From Cercis canadensis (lineage: Eukaryota > Streptophyta > Magnoliopsida > Fabales > Fabaceae), in NCBI GenBank assembly GCA_003255065.1, contig QAOA01002053.1, positions 38,103 through 102,102 on the forward strand: DNA of 64,000 nt, written 5' to 3'. Numbering within the stretch: position 1 is the stretch's first letter; the number at the start of each line of letters is the position of its first letter. Under the pieces are notes generated by a model. It was not told where the DNA came from. It ran no database searches and saw only the letters and a list, made by a program, of their open reading frames with translations. The translations under genes were made by a program, and so were the position numbers. Shown piece by piece: positions 38,301 to 50,878 of this stretch.

Positions 38301-41300
38301 CTCACCATTGCACTGGATGGTTCTTCATTCAGCAATTTACTACCAGAGCAACTAGGAATGCTTTTTTCCTCAGCACGTTCAGCCAAATCCTCATTCTGCC
38401 AGTTTATTTCTTTGTCATTTTTCTCTATGATATTACAATCATTCAACACATTACCATTGCAGAAATCCACAGCATAGTCCTCAACACCTTCCTCATCTAT
38501 CTCCATCTCCTCATCACCATCCTCGTCAACACGAGGCAGTGCTAACGGTCGATTGAGGCTAGACTGTAATAGATTCAAACTTCTCCGGATCCAAGCTGCT
38601 GAATGACCTCCACTTGAGTCACTTGGACGGTAACCATTTTCCTTAATGTGATGCAGTTCATCCTGTTGACCACTTCGAGTCATTCTAAAAGAACTTCATA
38701 TAATGGCAAAACACAACACAAATTATCATAAGGAAAAGAGTATACCCTTAGTTGACGAATCACTTCCCGCAAGTGCTTCACATCATCCTCCATTACTTCA
38801 TTAACAACTGCCTTGTTCTTGATAGCTTTGGCACGTTGTGCAAATCTCAGTGTACTGAAAGTTTCACTCCTACAACTGTAGTATTAAGTCATGTCAACAT
38901 GAATAATACAAAAAAAGATGAAAAGGAAAATACTTTAAATAACCATTTGTCTGTATATCACCTTTGTGCTGGGGAAATAGCACAAACCATTGCTAATTTT
39001 GCATTCCCTCCAAGAGACTCCTGCAATAAAAAAGTCAACCTGGAGTCTCTATAGGGAATATGCCGTTGCTTTCCTGTTTGAGAAACTTCAGCAAGGATGT
39101 TTATCAAATTCCTGCAGTCCAATTTTAATTTAGTAAGCACAAGGACTGACAGGAAAGAAACTGCACCATTTGACTTGTTTGGAAGGTATTATAAGTTGAA
39201 AGAGAAAAAGTTACCTGAAGATTCTATTATTTGCAATAACTATGACATTGCTACTTTGCGCAATTATAGTAGTTTCTCTTAATTTTTAAGCTTTAAATTA
39301 TACACAAGCAATTGTTAAGAAGCAAATTAGGTGCCAAGCAATCAGATTATAAGTTTAAGCAGTGGGCCCAACCATACTTTGGTGCCTTCTCAAGGTTGTA
39401 AAAGTTCACAAATGATAGGATGATGTAAAATTTGTTTTAGACAACATAGCTCATCAACATTAATGAGCATTTAAAACCTGGGTTTTTCAAAATGAATTCT
39501 TAACGTTAAGTTTTATCTTTATTAACTCCTGTTTCAGGACACCATAGTATTTGGGTGATTTCCAATGGCGATTTTTGTGGTAGATATAATGTTCATTTAA
39601 AATGTGATAGATGAATAGAAGGATCCATGAGAAAACTTGAGGCCTCAATACATAATTCAAGTTGAAAGAGCAAAAGTTCCCAGAAGATTCTACTCTAGCA
39701 TCTCCAAATGAAATCCTTTATTCACAGGGATACCCTCAACAGATGATACCTATTATTTGCAATACCTATGACATTGCTTTGCCTCCTTTTACTTTGCACC
39801 ACTGCAGTTGCTTTTTTCCTTAGTTCTAAATCATAGTGGCTAATATGGTGCTATAGTTTCTCTTAAATTTTAGGCTTTAAATTATACAAAAGCAATTGTT
39901 AGGAGCAAATTGGGTGTCAAGCAGACAACTCATGCAATCAGATCATTAAGAATCAGTTTAAGCAGTGGACAACCATACGATAGGATAATGTAAAATTTGT
40001 TTTAGAAAACTTATATGCTCATCAAGATTATTAGCATGTATTTTAGGTTTTCCAAAATAAACTCTTCATGTTAGGTTTTGTCTTTATTAACCCCTGTTTC
40101 AGAATACCATCGTGTTTGGGTGATTTCTAGGACTAATTGTTCTGGTAGATTCTATGCTTCATTTAAGATGTGGCAAATGAAGAGAAAGATCCATGAGAAA
40201 ATTTTGAGGCCTCAATATATAAAACAATATAAGTCAGTGCCCTCCACTTTCCTGTTTATGATTCCAATTTTTGCTTAGTTTCTGCCAACGGAGTGGCCTT
40301 AAACTTTTTGTCTTCTAAAAACTTATGGTACCAAATGATTTGGCATATTAAACTTTTCTTCACTATTTATGTTTATTGTTCAAAACATTCCATAGTTCTT
40401 CATCTCAGATATCAAGCATCAATAACATGATATTGTTGAAATGTCAGCTAGTAAGAAAACTAGAAATGCATTTTCTCATTTACATTAATGATATTGGCCA
40501 GTAATGATACACACACATACACACAGATTAAACCATACCCAAGCTGTGAGAGTGATCTATTAATATTTCCAGCTTCCTTCAAGCGCTCTCCTGCAGCTCC
40601 CGTCAGTTTTTGTCGTTCTGACCCAGCAAGATCAACAAGATTGATTCTACTTGTTTTGAAGCTGCTTATATCTGCAGTGCTCTGCTAACATGAATTTACT
40701 TCAAAATCCTTTCTAATAATATGGGTAAAGGACAATAAGAGAACACTATGTATTTACACTTCCGTTGTCAAGCAGAGTAATATCTTCCCAACAGAAGCTC
40801 ATTCAGCAAAAAGGTACAGAAAAAAGCAAAGTATCAAACCAGCTAGGTTTCTAAAGTTTTCCAAATCTTTCAATCTAAAATTGATCCATTTTAAATCCAT
40901 CAATTAGTATGAGAAGCCCACTCATATTAGAGCAATTACATTTCTGAGAGGAGAAGAGTGTATCACCTTGCATCGAGATTCAACAACACAAGTAAAAACA
41001 GTATGTGAGCGGGAGCTCTCAGAGTTTATGCTGGTTGCACCTACTCTCCTGTTTGATAATCCCTGCATTATTTATTCAGTTAATTTTGTAGAAGGACACT
41101 AAACTATAGAAGTGGGCAAACAAAATAAGCATTTCATGAGTATTCCTACAGAAATCAGTGTTGAAATTCTCTACCCTTACAAGAAATATACGATGCTTAG
41201 AAAGCATTCAATATAAAGCCATCACACAAAATCAATAAAAGAAGCACGATGAAGCACACCTTTATCAAAAGTCGAGTCACATCCCTCACTGTAGACACAT

Positions 41301-42716
41301 GCTCCTCTGTGAGATTCTCAACATAGACCCCAGATTTTACATCTTCTCTTATCTGGAGGTTTCTTTGATTTGGGTCTAATAAATCTGTGATTTGCTCATT
41401 GTATATCTGCAAAGAGAAAATTATGTATGGAGTAAAATAATAAGGTTAAGCAGGTCATAAAACATGGAAAGAAATAATTTATTGTCATCAACCTCAAGAA
41501 AAGAGCAGTGGCACTGATACTGGAGTTTGTTGGAATGCTTGATTTGCTCCTGTAGCAGCAAAGCAACAATAAACATCATGACACATAACATATAACCTTT
41601 AAAGAATTTAACAAAGAATTCAAGCTCACTTCATTTATGCGGGCAAAGAGACGCTCAAAAACGCGGGGAGTTAGGCCTTGTTGATCATTTGTTGTATTGT
41701 CTTCCAACAAAGCATTGGCCGGACCCCACATGGTATAAGTCTTTCCACTCCCCGTCTAATAACATTTGAAAAACAATATGACAATAAATAACAGCACCAA
41801 CATATATAAAAAGAAAAATAAGAGATAGGCTGAATAAAATTGGCATGGGAAAATCCAAATTCAAAACATACCTGCCCATATGCAAAAACAGAACTATTGA
41901 ATCCAGCCAAACAATTCTCTACAAGAGGAACCCCAACAAGCTCGAAAATATCAAGCTGCAAAATGGGAAGTGTATTAACTATTAAACACAATCAATCTAA
42001 GTAATTGGGACGTGGTAAAGAGTCACTTCAAGTTCAACAGAGATCATACCTGTGTAGCCTCTGTGTCAGCAACTGAGTCGAAAGTAAATGTCTGACCATT
42101 AATAGACAAGGAATCGCTGGAAATCTTCTGAACTATAGGATCTCCTTCATCCTTGTCAGGGCAAAATGGCCTCATCCTTACCACAACCTAGAAAATCAAA
42201 ACGAGATCATAAAAACCCATTAATTCCAATCTGATCCACTGCTCCCATCTTTTGGTGCCTCTCCAACAACACTAAAGTTCAAGCAAAAAACAAACCCAAA
42301 CCGTTTCCTCATTTCCTCAAACACTTAAAGTGCGTCATACAACATATGGGTACTGCATTGCACTGAACCCATAAAAATGAAGGATTTAGACAAACTAAAG
42401 ATACCTTGACGCCGGAATCCGATATACCCTGAACTAAATTTTCGGTGGCGACGGCCTCCATGCTGAGCTTCCTCTTGAGGGGGTTTGAAGATGGCGGCCT
42501 CGGGGGCAAGGGGCTCTTCAACTTGGCGGCGGTTGCCGGCGACGGCTTTGAATCGGACGGCATGGCGTTGGGATCTGAAGGGGGATCGTTCTCCTTAGAC
42601 GATTTGGGCTTGCGAGATGGCCTGGTTTTCGCAGAGCTAGGGCTTGGAGAAGAAGCCAGCTCCGCAGAGGAGTTTTCCCTCAAGATAGCATTTCTTGGTA
42701 GCATGAAGTGCTTCAT
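34574..42716 (-). CDS. PAKRP1: Phragmoplast-associated kinesin, KIN-12 subfamily (PAKRP1-type)
   Basis: Fifteen exons read on the minus strand: 42405-42716, 42050-42187, 41872-41955, 41630-41755, 41493-41549, 41260-41406, 40967-41062, 40539-40681, 38962-39111, 38746-38869, 37634-38662, 37447-37545, 37211-37363, 36301-37140, 34574-34873. Phases join to 1265 residues, against about 1290 in Arabidopsis PAKRP1. The N-terminus [14 protein letters not shown] and the C-terminus [14 protein letters not shown] are near-identical to the family. Motor: P-loop GQTGSGKT at 177-184, switch I NSESSRSH at 301-308, switch II DLAGSE at 337-342. A Ser/Pro-rich middle and long coiled coils follow. KIN-12A/B kinesins gather microtubule plus ends at the phragmoplast midline during cytokinesis. 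Exon 11 is started at GATGAACTG because the upstream AG would shift the frame. The gene looks intact; whether it corresponds to PAKRP1 or its paralogue PAKRP1L is not resolved. Confidence 0.96.
35001..35158. repeat. 79-bp tandem repeat in kinesin intron 14
   Basis: Two copies beginning TCAATATGAAAAGCGAGTCA at 35001 and 35080, with about five differences. They lie in the 1.43-kb last intron. Confidence 0.9.
35300..35842. repeat. Diverged tandem duplication in kinesin intron 14, with (TC)n
   Basis: A segment starting TTAGAACATGAATA and ending with CATAATGCACACCCACACACATGG (35300-35513) recurs in diverged form at about 35550-35842. Shared landmarks are TGAAAATAGTATTAGG, AGCTGCA and CTCTAGTT. 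The first copy contains a (TC)n microsatellite at 35356-35389; in the second copy the matching place has only CTCTCTCCCTCCC. Confidence 0.75.
39180..40240. repeat. Diverged tandem duplication in kinesin intron 8
   Basis: Intron 8 (39112-40538) is long because a roughly 500-bp unit is present twice. Shared landmarks in order are CTATTATTTGCAATA-CTATGACATTGC, the TTTAAATTATACA-AAGCAATTGTTA block, GATGTAAAATTTGTTTTAGA, a TCTTTATTAACYCCTGTTTCAG block and GGCCTCAATA. Copies differ by about 10% or more plus indels, so the duplication is not recent. Confidence 0.8.
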
Positions 42717-42840
42717 TGAAAAGAAATCTAGAGAGAGAAAGAGGGAGTTTCTCAGAGAAAGAGAGGAGTTTTGGGCAAGACAAGGAAGCGAGAGAGAGGG
42801 AAGAAAGAGAAAGAGAAAGAGACAGAGAGACAAGGGAATG

Positions 42841-42851
42841 TAGCCGTTGGG
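42841..42851 (-). promoter_or_regulatory. MSA element (MYB3R site) in the kinesin promoter
   Basis: On the minus strand CCCAACGGCTA matches the mitosis-specific activator consensus YCYAACGGYYA at every position, 125 bases upstream of the kinesin ATG. Three-repeat MYB factors act on this motif to restrict transcription to G2/M, and phragmoplast kinesins are among the known cytokinesis genes controlled this way. The 5' leader between motif and ATG is CT-rich on the coding strand. Confidence 0.65.
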
Positions 42852-43110
42852 GGGAAGATGGGGATTTGAATTGGGGAAGGCACGTGTATCTATTTCTCTC
42901 TCTTGTGATTGTGGGAGAAGAGAGAGAGAAAAAGAGCGGAAGAACAACTTTTTGAATTTGTGTTGGATCTGGAGCGCTTTGATGGACTAGGTGTCGGAGC
43001 ACTCCAAAGTCCGAGGTCTGAATGGGCTTGGTTAGACCCACTTTCTTGGGCCCACACACGTATTCTTAATTTTTTTTTTCTCATTCCTACAAAATGTTAT
43101 GATAAAATTA

Positions 43111-43639
43111 AGGTTAAAATGTATTATAAGTTCTTATAGTTTTGACGAATTTTGAATTAGGTTCTTATAATTTTTTTTTTCTTTTTTTGGGTCCTTATTA
43201 TAGTTTGAAATTCTTTTAATTGGATCTTTGTTATCATCATTGGTTATAAGTCCATCAGTTTAATGCTAACATAACAAATGACTTGTCTATGTGGCAATAA
43301 ATAAAGCTAACATGGAGTCAAAGTGGCACAAAAATTGCCACATTGTCACCTTTCCTATTCTTTCCTTCTCTCTCTACCTTCTTCCTTTCTCTCTTTTTCT
43401 ACCTGTAAGAAGAATGGAAGCAATTTTTGTGCCACTTTGACATCACATCAGTTTCTTTTATTATCATAGACAATATGTTTGTCATGTCAGCACTAAATTG
43501 ACAGAGTTATAACTGGGATGATGATAGGGACCTAATTAAAAAAAATTCAAACTAAGGACCCTAAAAGAGGAAAAAAAAATTATAAGGATCTAATTCAAAA
43601 TTTATCTAAACTATAGAAACCTACAATACATTTTAACCT
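43111..43639. mobile_element. MITE, Mutator-like family copy 1
   Basis: A 529-bp non-coding element begins AGGTTAAAATGTATTATAAG and ends with the inverse CATTTTAACCT. The flanks are AAAATTA (43104-43110 and 43640-43646). Long stretches inside fold back on each other, such as CTTGTCTATGTGG and AGTCAAAGTGGCACAAAAATTGCC against GCAATTTTTGTGCCACTTTG. It is related to the copy at 53379-53830. Confidence 0.75.
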
Positions 43640-45360
43640 AAAATTAAAAGCTTTCAATATACTCCAATTTCATATAATTTAATTGGGTCATAATATTTTT
43701 CATTTAATTATAGTTTTAACTTTTTGTAATCAGATCTTTGTGGTCAACTAATGCTACAATGAAGCTAGGTAAATGCTAAGCTATTAAATATAATCAAGTG
43801 GTGAGAAATTTGGGTAGTATGTAAGAGGTCAGGAGTTCAAACATCTTTACCATAATATAATCCAAAAAAAAAAGAATTAGGTAAATGCTATCTTGCTAAC
43901 TAATGTGCCACCTTAAATTATGTGATGTCTATGTATCAATCATATCAGCAATAATACTTATGATAGGGACTTAACTACAAAAAGTTGAAATTATGAGCAC
44001 CTAATTAAAAATTGGGTTAAACAACTTGAACATATTTAAACCAACTTTGTAACACAAATTGAGCAATGACATTACTCTCTTTCGAAATTTCAGTACTTCT
44101 TAAATAAGAAAGTTTCATTATTAATAACTGTATAACCTTTTTATAGTAGTCTTTTTAACTTATTCTTTAACTCATGATTGTCATTATCATTAAGCTAAGG
44201 CTCAGACGTATCAACATATTCAATTCATGGTTGTAAAATTTTGTTTTAGTGGATCTTTAAAAAAAATAATAGTTGCAAGTTCATGTCATGCACAAGCAAT
44301 TAGTTAAATAGAGAAATCAGACTCGTAAAAAGAGAGAAGAAAAAGCAGCCGAAGGGAGAGAGTGAGTATAATGGCTCAAATAGCTTTACTCGTAGAGAAA
44401 AAGCTTTCTTTTAAGTATATATAAAAATTAGTTTTTTAATTGGATCCAATTTGCATCAGGATATGGCCATAACATATTAAGTGATGGTGAATTATTCAAT
44501 ACATAAATAGTATTCATATAATAGGTAAAATTGACTAATGAGATTATTTGTATTGTCTATTTTATTTGACCTACATTATGCATGTGGTATAAATATTATT
44601 TGTGATATTAAATAATCAATCTTAAGGATATGGCTATCATATACTTAGGGGAGCAGAAAACCCTCTTCTTCCTCACGCTGTGGCAGGAAAACCCAACATG
44701 ATTCACACAACTACTAATATTAGTCACCGTTTGTATTTTTGTGAATCTCTCAATTTGTTGGAATTCTCTTATTAATGTTTATTAGGTCCAAATAATACAT
44801 CTATAAAACATTGCCACCTTTTTATTGTTCAGTGCTCGAGTTAATATATTTGTTAGTGCACGTTCTGAATGTTAATGGTTCTAGCTATTTCTTATTCACA
44901 AAAGCATTATAATTGGAAAAGAGTCATACATTTCTCAGAACTGTTTTTCTTTCCCTTTTCTCCTTTACTCATATATTTGTATGAATAATGTCACCTCAAG
45001 TCACACACTAAGTTTAAAAGAACAAATAAGAAACATCATTCTGCTTTTGGCTATATCTCATGAAACAGGAAATCCAACTTCTGCAGTCTACAATAATCAT
45101 ATTGCATTACATACAACATCACTGCAGAACATAACTATTACAACGTTTTGGGAACAAAATTGCAATTAGGCAGCAAAACAGACTACTTGACTGATGCCAT
45201 GCTTCTTCCAGTGACAAAATTGCAATGGAATGCCTGTATAAGGATGCCATACTACATCGAAATTTCTTAATTGTTGGAATGTTATCCATATTGCAAGAAT
45301 GCCGTCATGTAGGATGTTCAGCAAAGCTGCCAAAAACAACGAACCTATGAATTGCTGCAT
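43640..45360. other. Intergenic region between kinesin promoter and PWP2 3' end
   Basis: AT-rich and non-coding. From about 43,680 to 44,040 there is a further, much decayed relative of the neighbouring MITE (AATTGGGTCATAA..., TGATAGGGACTTAACTAC, AGCACCTAATTAAAAATTGG), interrupted by the SINE listed separately. The rest shows nothing. Confidence 0.45.
43779..43877 (+). mobile_element. Short SINE-like insertion with 13-bp target duplication
   Basis: A 99-bp insert ending in an A-rich tail (CC followed by ten A and GAAT) is flanked by perfect copies of TAGGTAAATGCTA at 43766-43778 and 43878-43890. Inside, AATCAAGTGGTGAG and AGGAGTTCAAACATC sit about where the tRNA-like A and B boxes of a SINE promoter would be, though both are weak. 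The long target duplication and the A tail show LINE-type retrotransposition. Confidence 0.75.
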
Positions 45361-48300
45361 TCATTTCTTGGCACCTGAAGTGCATAAATACCGCAGCATA
45401 TATTCGTTGGAGGAGCATGTATTAGCTAGATCCTGATGTATTCTAGTGATTGCTTTCTGCAAAGATTTTAACGATGGCAGCAGATTTCTCGAGTTCTGTT
45501 GAATAGAATTACCATGAGATTTGCAGAGTTCCTGCCACACAAAAATCCATGTTTGAGTTCAGTTTATAGCACTAAGATTTTAAGCATCCACACAAAAGAA
45601 AGTTGAAAATTAAGCAGAGATCACCTGACACCATCTAAGTATAAACTCTACATGTGGGCAGTTTTCTAGAAGATCTGCCAGTGCCTCAATTAATCGCTGC
45701 AGATATCTGTAAGGGATTGATGTGGCAATGGCTGGAATATCTGCTGGACTGACAGCAAAAATACATTTTTTAATGAAAGAGTCCTCATTTAAGCGGAGGC
45801 TGAGGATCAATGCTCTGGTTGGTTGACTTTCACTTAATGCTTCATCAACAGCCTGTTCAGCAATGCGAGTTCATATTACTAATGACATCAAATGAGAAAA
45901 TACTTCGTGAAGTTAGAACCTTATATACAGCTATTTTGAGCAAAATCAAGCAAGCTGAAGGTCCACCTACCGAAAATCAAACATGATTAGACTGTTTCTG
46001 TTTTGCTGAAAACATTTTCTACACTTTTTGGCGAAAAAAAAAAGTACTTTTTTCTTGTGTTTGATACTCTGTATCAGCAAAAAATATTTTCCCTACTCGA
46101 AAAGAACCATTCTATATGAGAAAAAAAAAAATGACATCATCTTCTAACAAGCAGACGTCAACTACCATAATAATCCCATAAGTAATTTATAGGAAGATTT
46201 ATGTCATTCTCTACTGAAAATGTTTTCTATGAAATTATCTTCTAATCAAACTATTTTCCACAGTTTATCATATTTTATGTGAAACAAATTAAAGCTTTTG
46301 TTCTCTTGAGATGATATGATGTGAAAATTTGTAAACTTTGAAGTATAAGTACCTCGGGTGTAACATCTATGTCAAGGTCAGTTGGATCAAATATGAAGGA
46401 TTCATCAAAAGAATAAACTAAAACTCCCTCTGTCGTTGCAGCTACAAAACTCCGACCAGTAGGTGCAATTCTCAGGCATTTTGTTCGAATAACAGGCCTT
46501 CCATTGTTAGGCATGGATCCTGGTAAATTGTCTCCTATTTTTCTACTTGTTTGTTTGTCAACACCTTCTTCTACGTCACTGTTATCATCATCAATCAAAT
46601 CCATTGGGCCAGCTTCTGTCATATTCTTTGAGTTTAACACATCAAGAACTCCATCTAATGAGAGATTGTAAGTTATTTGAAAACGCCGCAATAGTACCTG
46701 TGCAAAAAAGATTCCATCCATATTAATCAATAAACAGAATTATAATATGATACATAAGCAAGTTGGACACAATTATTGGGCTGCCCATTGAAAAGATGTA
46801 TCCACAACAAAGATGCTGGAATTTGTATTTATAATGCAGACAGCAAAGTTGGGAGCAACATGAATCCAACAAAAGACACACTAAACATTCAGCATCAGAA
46901 AGTACATAAAATCCTCTGACTGAAAAGAAAATATAGAAATCATACAAAAGCTTTAAATGTATTAAGGGCCGAGAGAAAATGCTGCATCAGAAAGATTTGA
47001 GCTGGCATACCTTTACAAAAGAACTATTACAGATAAAAACATGTCCAATTGCAATTTGTTATGACCTCTATTTATATACTTTCATCTTAAAGAAAAACAA
47101 AATATGATATTAACAACTCATGATTTATCTATTATGAAAAGCCTATATATATTACTACGTAGAGGAATATCAAGAATCCACCGCATCAGTAGAAAAACTG
47201 TCAATTTATTTTCTTTCAAGTGAAGAAAAAAAGGAGGAAAAGCAGCTTTTCTTATAACTAATTCAGTGTATGTTAATCCAGTCAAAAAAAAAATATCCGT
47301 GTTTGGATTAGCTGCAGAAAGCATATTGTGCAGCTCTCAAGGCAGAAAAATGAAAAGCTCCGCATAATCGGATCTCTGCAGCTAATCCAAACAACATGCT
47401 AAATTGCCAACTGCCAGGAAGGTTTAATCTTCACCCAGCAGGGGAGGGGGTCGAAAAAACGGCTAAGAATCAACAAAGTCATCCAATGATAGTCAAGCCA
47501 AGAGTAAATCTGCATAATCAGATTAATTCTAACAAGAAAATGAATTGGTGGTGAAAATGCCTGGACACAGCTAAGGATGAAGGAGAAATAAAACACACCA
47601 TCAAAAAATAAATGAGTATTCCAGATTATCTTCAATAAATGAGTATTCCAGATTATCTTAGTTGAAGCCATCAACATACACTCACACACATGTGTGAGCA
47701 AATTTGTAGTAACTGGTTTGGTGTCAATTGAGATACTACACATGCATACACTAATAACATTTCTTCTCTATTTCTCCTATAGAAGCCATCAATCTGACAA
47801 CTCAAGTAGATTTAAAAAAACTCAATCAAGCATTCTGTTCAACTGTGATTATTAAAAATAAAAAGATATCATGTTTTACGTTTCATAATTTTGGACACCT
47901 TCAAAAATTATTTAACTGCCCCATATCCATGACATATCTGTTTAATTACCATCATAAGTAACAGCCAACAACTCACTGAGGATAGTACACAGGAATATGT
48001 CATCTATCTTGAACAAGTAGATTTCTGGGAAACAAAATTTTATAATTATTATTAGTTTATATGTTGTGACTTCTAGATATGTAAGTCATTATTCAGGAAA
48101 CAGAAACGTCAAGTGCAAGCAAACCAACCTGATCTGCAACATCATACATGCAGATATATCTGCTACTCCCCCCAGCTAATATGTAGCTTCCATCAGCAGA
48201 ATAACACAAGGTTGTGAAGCACTTCCCCGAACTTGAGTTAACAGCTGATCTACGATCAGTCATAAGACGCCCTCCTGCAATATCTCTGCGGCCTTCAATG

Positions 48301-50601
48301 GTGTACATCAACAAACCATCTATTGGATCCCAGAAATGAATTTGTCCATCTAATGTGCTGCAAGCTAACTGCCTTCCATCAGGACGATAAAGCACTGTGA
48401 GAACATCATGTGTGTGAGGGAATGTTTCAACTGCTCCTTTTCCATCAAAAACATCCCACAACCGAACAGTTTTGTCCCATGATGATGAAGCTAAGACAGC
48501 CTAAATGTAGAAAAAAGAAACTTAGTTAAGCTCCTTCAGATATAAGTAAAATACAGGGAAACTGAATACCAAGACACAAATTTTAACACCCACCACCATT
48601 ATTATATGCCTTTATAGAATAAAAGTAAAGATAATATATTTTATAAAGATACAAAAGAGAACCATGTCTTTAGGGAAATTTCATGTAAAGTATCCAATGC
48701 AGCATCTAATTGGAACTGACTTAAAATACCATAGAAGAAATCACTTCATGCAGACAATAGTGTGTGTGTTTGTTTTGGTTTTGGGGGGGGGGGGAGCTAA
48801 CTCACATTTGTAGGAGAAAACATCAATCCATGAACAGGACCTTCATGACCACTAAGCACATCCAGCAAACGGCCTGTCCTCATTGACCAAACAAAAATCT
48901 GTTGCAAATAACATTGCGAAGAAGAAGGTAAATGGAAAGAAACAAAGATATTGTCATAATTTACCAACATTGTGTGAAATGATACCTCAAAGGAATCTAG
49001 AGTTCCAGCACATATCACTTCACCACTTTGATCTGCTGCCAAAGAAACAAACTGCCTTGAAGAAGGAGTTGTAAATGTCCTAAAGTTTCGATAACGGAAC
49101 AAATCCCATGCACGAACAGTCCCATCCAAAGATGCACTAAGGAGGCAATTGCTACTAGCCATAAAATGTAGGGCGGTAACGGCATTGGTGTGCTCAGAAA
49201 ATGTTACAAAGCAGAAGCCTGAGGACACAGTCCACACCTGTAACAAGGAAGTACTAAACTTTCACCAAAATTCAGGTTCAAACTTGATGACAGTACTTAT
49301 AAATATTACCAAAGAAGCGACTACCTGCAGAAGAATCAATTTTCAAATCAAGGGAGCATCATTAATATGTTATTTACCTTCACTTTATTATCATCTGCTC
49401 CAGTAGCCAGGAGTTGAGAGTCTGGTGAATAGGCAAGACAATTAACATCGAAGTAATGTCCCTGCTGCTTCAATATGTAACTCTCTGACCGCCACTCCCA
49501 CACAAGCAACTGGCCCAGTTTTGCACACCCAAAGGTCAACCAATTTCCAAGCTCATTAAAGACAGCTGTTGTAATCTTCTCTCTTGATATTGACAATAGG
49601 TGAATACACACAAAATCAGGCATCTGATACAATCCAAATACACCATTTGAGAAACCAACAACAACCATGTCAAGCTCCCTGTGATAATCACATGCTGTTA
49701 TCTTTGCCGGTGCCTGCATAAAATTATCCTTCCTCAACAATTCCCATTTCCCTCTGTGCAAATACAAGCCTTCTTCAAGCAACTCAGCATCCTTATTGTC
49801 ATAATTATTTCTCTTCTTCATATTACCATTACCATCAATCTCCATATTTTCTTCAACATCCCTCTCTGGTGTACCTGGTGAGGGTGGTTCTGAACCATCC
49901 TCATCCATTTCAATAACATCACCTTCGTCACCTCTAAATGTCCAGCTAAATATATAGCAATCACGTGTAATTGTATAAGCTTTACATACCCTATTAGTTT
50001 TCTTATCAACTCCAAAGAACGATCCTATAACTGAATCTCTATGACCCAAAAACAAGAAAGGCTTATACTTGACACTACCATTCAATTTCCTCAAGCAGAA
50101 CAATCTAGCCGTCAAATCCTTAGACCCAACAATCAAGTAATTTGAGTCAGGACTCCAATCCAAAGCTGTGATTTTACCATTAAAATCGGCAAAAGTCCGA
50201 ACCAATTCAAATGGGAAATACTCTTTTCTAAACCCAGGGGAGCGCCAAATTTGGAGCAACTTACCTGCTCCAACGGCAATGAAAGAGCCATCTGGGCTAA
50301 ATTTGACAACATTGACGGGCTTCTTGAAGGAAATGCGATGTAGAACTACACGGCGGCGGAGGTTGATGAAATGACAGCGGTTTTTCTCGTCGACGGTGAG
50401 CAAGAAAGTGCCGTCAGGGGAGACAGCAATGCGAGAGATGTTGGAAGATGATTGAACAGGGAGAGTTATAGTTTGAGACTTGACGAGGTCTGTGACAGAG
50501 ACTCTGTTACCAACAGGTGAAACTAGCTGCGTGTTGTTGGTGATTACAGCGTTGCCTCCTCTGTAGGGAGCTCCAAGGAGGTTCTGAAACCTGAAGTTCA
50601 T
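45361..50601 (-). CDS. PWP2: PWP2 (UTP1) WD40 protein of the small-subunit processome
   Basis: Seven exons on the minus strand: 49378-50601, 48986-49237, 48806-48898, 48129-48500, 46353-46697, 45625-45852 and 45361-45531. All are in phase 0 with GT-AG borders, giving 894 residues, the Arabidopsis length. The start MNFRFQNLLGAPYRGGNAVI is diagnostic. The protein is two WD40 propellers in tandem, interrupted near 240-290 by an acidic Ser/Pro-rich insert (EPPSPGTPERD). The helical PWP2/UTP12 C-terminal domain follows at about 730-850 (NEDSFIKKCIFAVSPADI, LLENCPHVEFILRW). PWP2 is a core subunit of the nucleolar UTP-B complex, needed for early 18S pre-rRNA processing. The gene looks intact. Part of exon 6 and its flanking intron also occurs at 56045-56145. 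Confidence 0.97.
47300..47393. repeat. Short inverted repeat in PWP2 intron 4
   Basis: TGTTTGGATTAGCTGCAGA at 47300-47318 is exactly the inverse of 47375-47393, with 56 bases between the arms. The GTTTGG terminus and size suggest a tiny MITE; it could also form a stable hairpin in the pre-mRNA. Confidence 0.7.
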
Positions 50602-50750
50602 TGTTTATCTCCACTGGCAAACGAATCCAGAAACAGTGTTTGGCTGCTGAGAAAGAGAAAGCAGAACGAAAGAGCAACACCCAATTTTAATTTACAGTTG
50701 ATCTTTTTCTAGATTGAACTAATTTTTCTGAGATTTTAGGCACTCTGCCT

Positions 50751-50772
50751 AATTAGGGTTTATCTAGGGTTT
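50751..50772 (-). promoter_or_regulatory. Two telo-boxes in the PWP2 promoter
   Basis: On the minus strand AAACCCTAG (around 50765-50772) and AAACCCTAA (50753-50761) lie 150-170 bases upstream of the ATG. AAACCCTA telo-boxes are enriched near the start sites of plant ribosome-biogenesis and translation genes. Confidence 0.65.
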
Positions 50773-50878
50773 GTCGTAAAGGTCGAAGATACCAACGATG
50801 TCGTTTCGATTTTTTTATTTTTTAAAAAAGTTTTTTTGGACCGGATGCTGTCTTTGGTAGAGGACTCTGCTCCAATAT

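Noticed and set aside
38031-38477. 148-codon plus-strand frame inside kinesin exon 11
   Set aside because: It is antisense to the Ser/Pro-rich middle of the kinesin, which is conserved on the minus strand in phase with neighbouring exons.
42445-43084. Several open frames of 64-140 codons on both strands around the kinesin start
   Set aside because: They are generated by the GA/CT-rich 5' leader and the antisense of exon 1; composition is low-complexity and no family is recognised.
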